The position numbers and the translations under genes were made by a program. Shown here piece after piece: positions 63,051-64,000 of a stretch of DNA of 64,000 nt (within the stretch, counting starts at the first letter, position 1; each line of letters opens with the position of its first letter). The stretch comes from Melastoma dodecandrum. Its lineage: Eukaryota > Streptophyta > Magnoliopsida > Myrtales > Melastomataceae. The notes under the pieces are model-generated. The model made no database searches and was not told the origin of the DNA. It saw only the letters and a program-made list of their open reading frames with translations. Location of the stretch: NCBI GenBank assembly GCA_029817715.1, contig JARUPY010000045.1, positions 744,001-808,000 on the forward strand, given 5' to 3'.

Positions 63051-64000
63051 ATTTTACATTACCAAATGTTATCCCTACGTCGATGTTTCAAATGACGACA
63101 TTGAAAACAATTGACTAAATCGCATTTTTTTTTTGTAGTAGACGAAAGCTGTTGTTTGAACCAACATCGATTTTTTATAAAGATGTTTGAAATATTGACT
63201 TTGGTCCGACATTAAAAAAATATGTATAAAGTTCATAAGTCTTCTAAATCGAAGTCGATATTTCAAACAAGGTATTCGGGTATTTCTGAATTCAAAATTC
63301 TTTTTTCGTAAATTTTTTTTCTACACCAACGATACAATAATACTCTATTTATCTGGAAATTTTCTTTTTCCTAAACTAGCACGCATTTAAGTACTAGGAG
63401 TAGATTATACACGCGACCAACTAAGTCATCTGTGAATGAAGTGGGATTTTGAAGGGACGAAGGTGGGTGGGTGTACTCAGGTGATCGATCATCAATGATT
63501 GTTTCTTTGTATCTATCTAAAGAAAATAATAATGATAATAATAAATTAGACTCATTCCCTAATCCCCACTATATATATCATTTTATATAATTAAATAAAA
63601 ATGAGACGCGACGGGATTGGAAACAAAGATAAAAGTCACGTGTTTGCAAACGTACGACCAATTTATGTGTCCATCACGTAAACCTGAAACCCCTTGCTTG
63701 GTATATGCTTCCAGGAACTTGCTCTTTTGCCCGTGGAAGTGACATTTCATTTCGTCCCTTGGCTCTATGTTGTCCGGCGTCCTCATCCCGCTACGACGTC
63801 ATGTCATCGTTACGTGGTGCGGCCAGGCATGCGACACATTACATGAGCCCGTCTGGATATGCTCGTAGTAAGCGGCAATTTGATCTGATCAGCTTAATAT
63901 ATTGAAACACGGGGGAATTTCCCCAAAGGAAACGCCTTCGCGATGTTAGTTGGAGCAACACAGTAGATTTTTAGTTTACTCCTGACAATATTTTAAACTT
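63051..64000. repeat. Shared flank, copy of 38680-39580
   Basis: Matches 38680-39580 with scattered changes; no gene. At about 63966 it switches to sequence equivalent to 52847-52880, which runs off the window end. Confidence 0.6.

Overview
The window is plant nuclear DNA, from a eudicot. The evidence is intron-bearing TIR-NBS-LRR (TNL) immune receptor genes, a plant-type fused TYW3-kelch-TYW2 tRNA-modification gene, a CDPK kinase, a plant mitochondrial NAD-malic enzyme, and Ty1/copia and solo-LTR retrotransposon remains. The TNL style resembles rosid (possibly Myrtales) families, but I cannot confirm an order from sequence alone. Protein identities rest on remembered family motifs; no database search was run.

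Only three loci look open. Two are full-length TNL paralogs on the + strand: TNL-1 (7929-11306, 4 exons, 1007 aa) and TNL-2 (43958-47325, 4 exons, 1004 aa). Both have intact TIR, NB-ARC and LRR domains and matching intron positions. The third is a candidate small secreted cysteine-rich peptide gene (6430-6924, minus) lying head-to-head with TNL-1. Almost everything else is debris of four gene families copied around the receptors: (i) the front half of a 62-kDa-type NAD-malic enzyme, four copies; (ii) TNL fragments at 32.4-33.5, 55.1-55.9 and 57.4-58.8 kb; (iii) the last exon of TYW2/3/4, two extra copies beside the TNLs plus a short scrap; (iv) a CDPK, one nearly whole but broken copy at 47.9-50.2 kb and several deletion derivatives that keep mainly EF-hand exons.

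Layout. 0-4.6 kb: malic-enzyme pseudogene 1. 6.4-11.3 kb: peptide gene and TNL-1, then a TYW last exon and a CDPK tail. 13.8-14.3 kb: tail of a JMJ25-like histone demethylase. 15.9-17.9 kb: solo LTR (minus). 19.1-22.8 kb: 5'-truncated Ty1/copia. 23.8-31.0 kb: TYW2/3/4 pseudogene with a second solo LTR of the same family in an intron, in the opposite orientation. 31.5-39.6 kb: block of CDPK tail, TNL fragment, malic enzyme 3 and CDPK EF-hand remnant. 39.9-41.2 kb: copia-type LTR. 42.0-50.3 kb: malic enzyme 2, TNL-2 and the CDPK pseudogene. 51.3-52.4 kb: second copy of the copia-type LTR. 53.3-64 kb: another rearranged copy of the same material, with the 57.8-63.9 kb part repeating 32.4-39.5 kb.

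The region reads as a receptor cluster growing by nested, unequal duplication. Neighbouring housekeeping genes (TYW, CDPK, malic enzyme) were dragged along as partial copies and decayed, while two receptors stayed open. Deletion junctions, inherited transposon insertions and shared lesions allow a relative order of events to be worked out.
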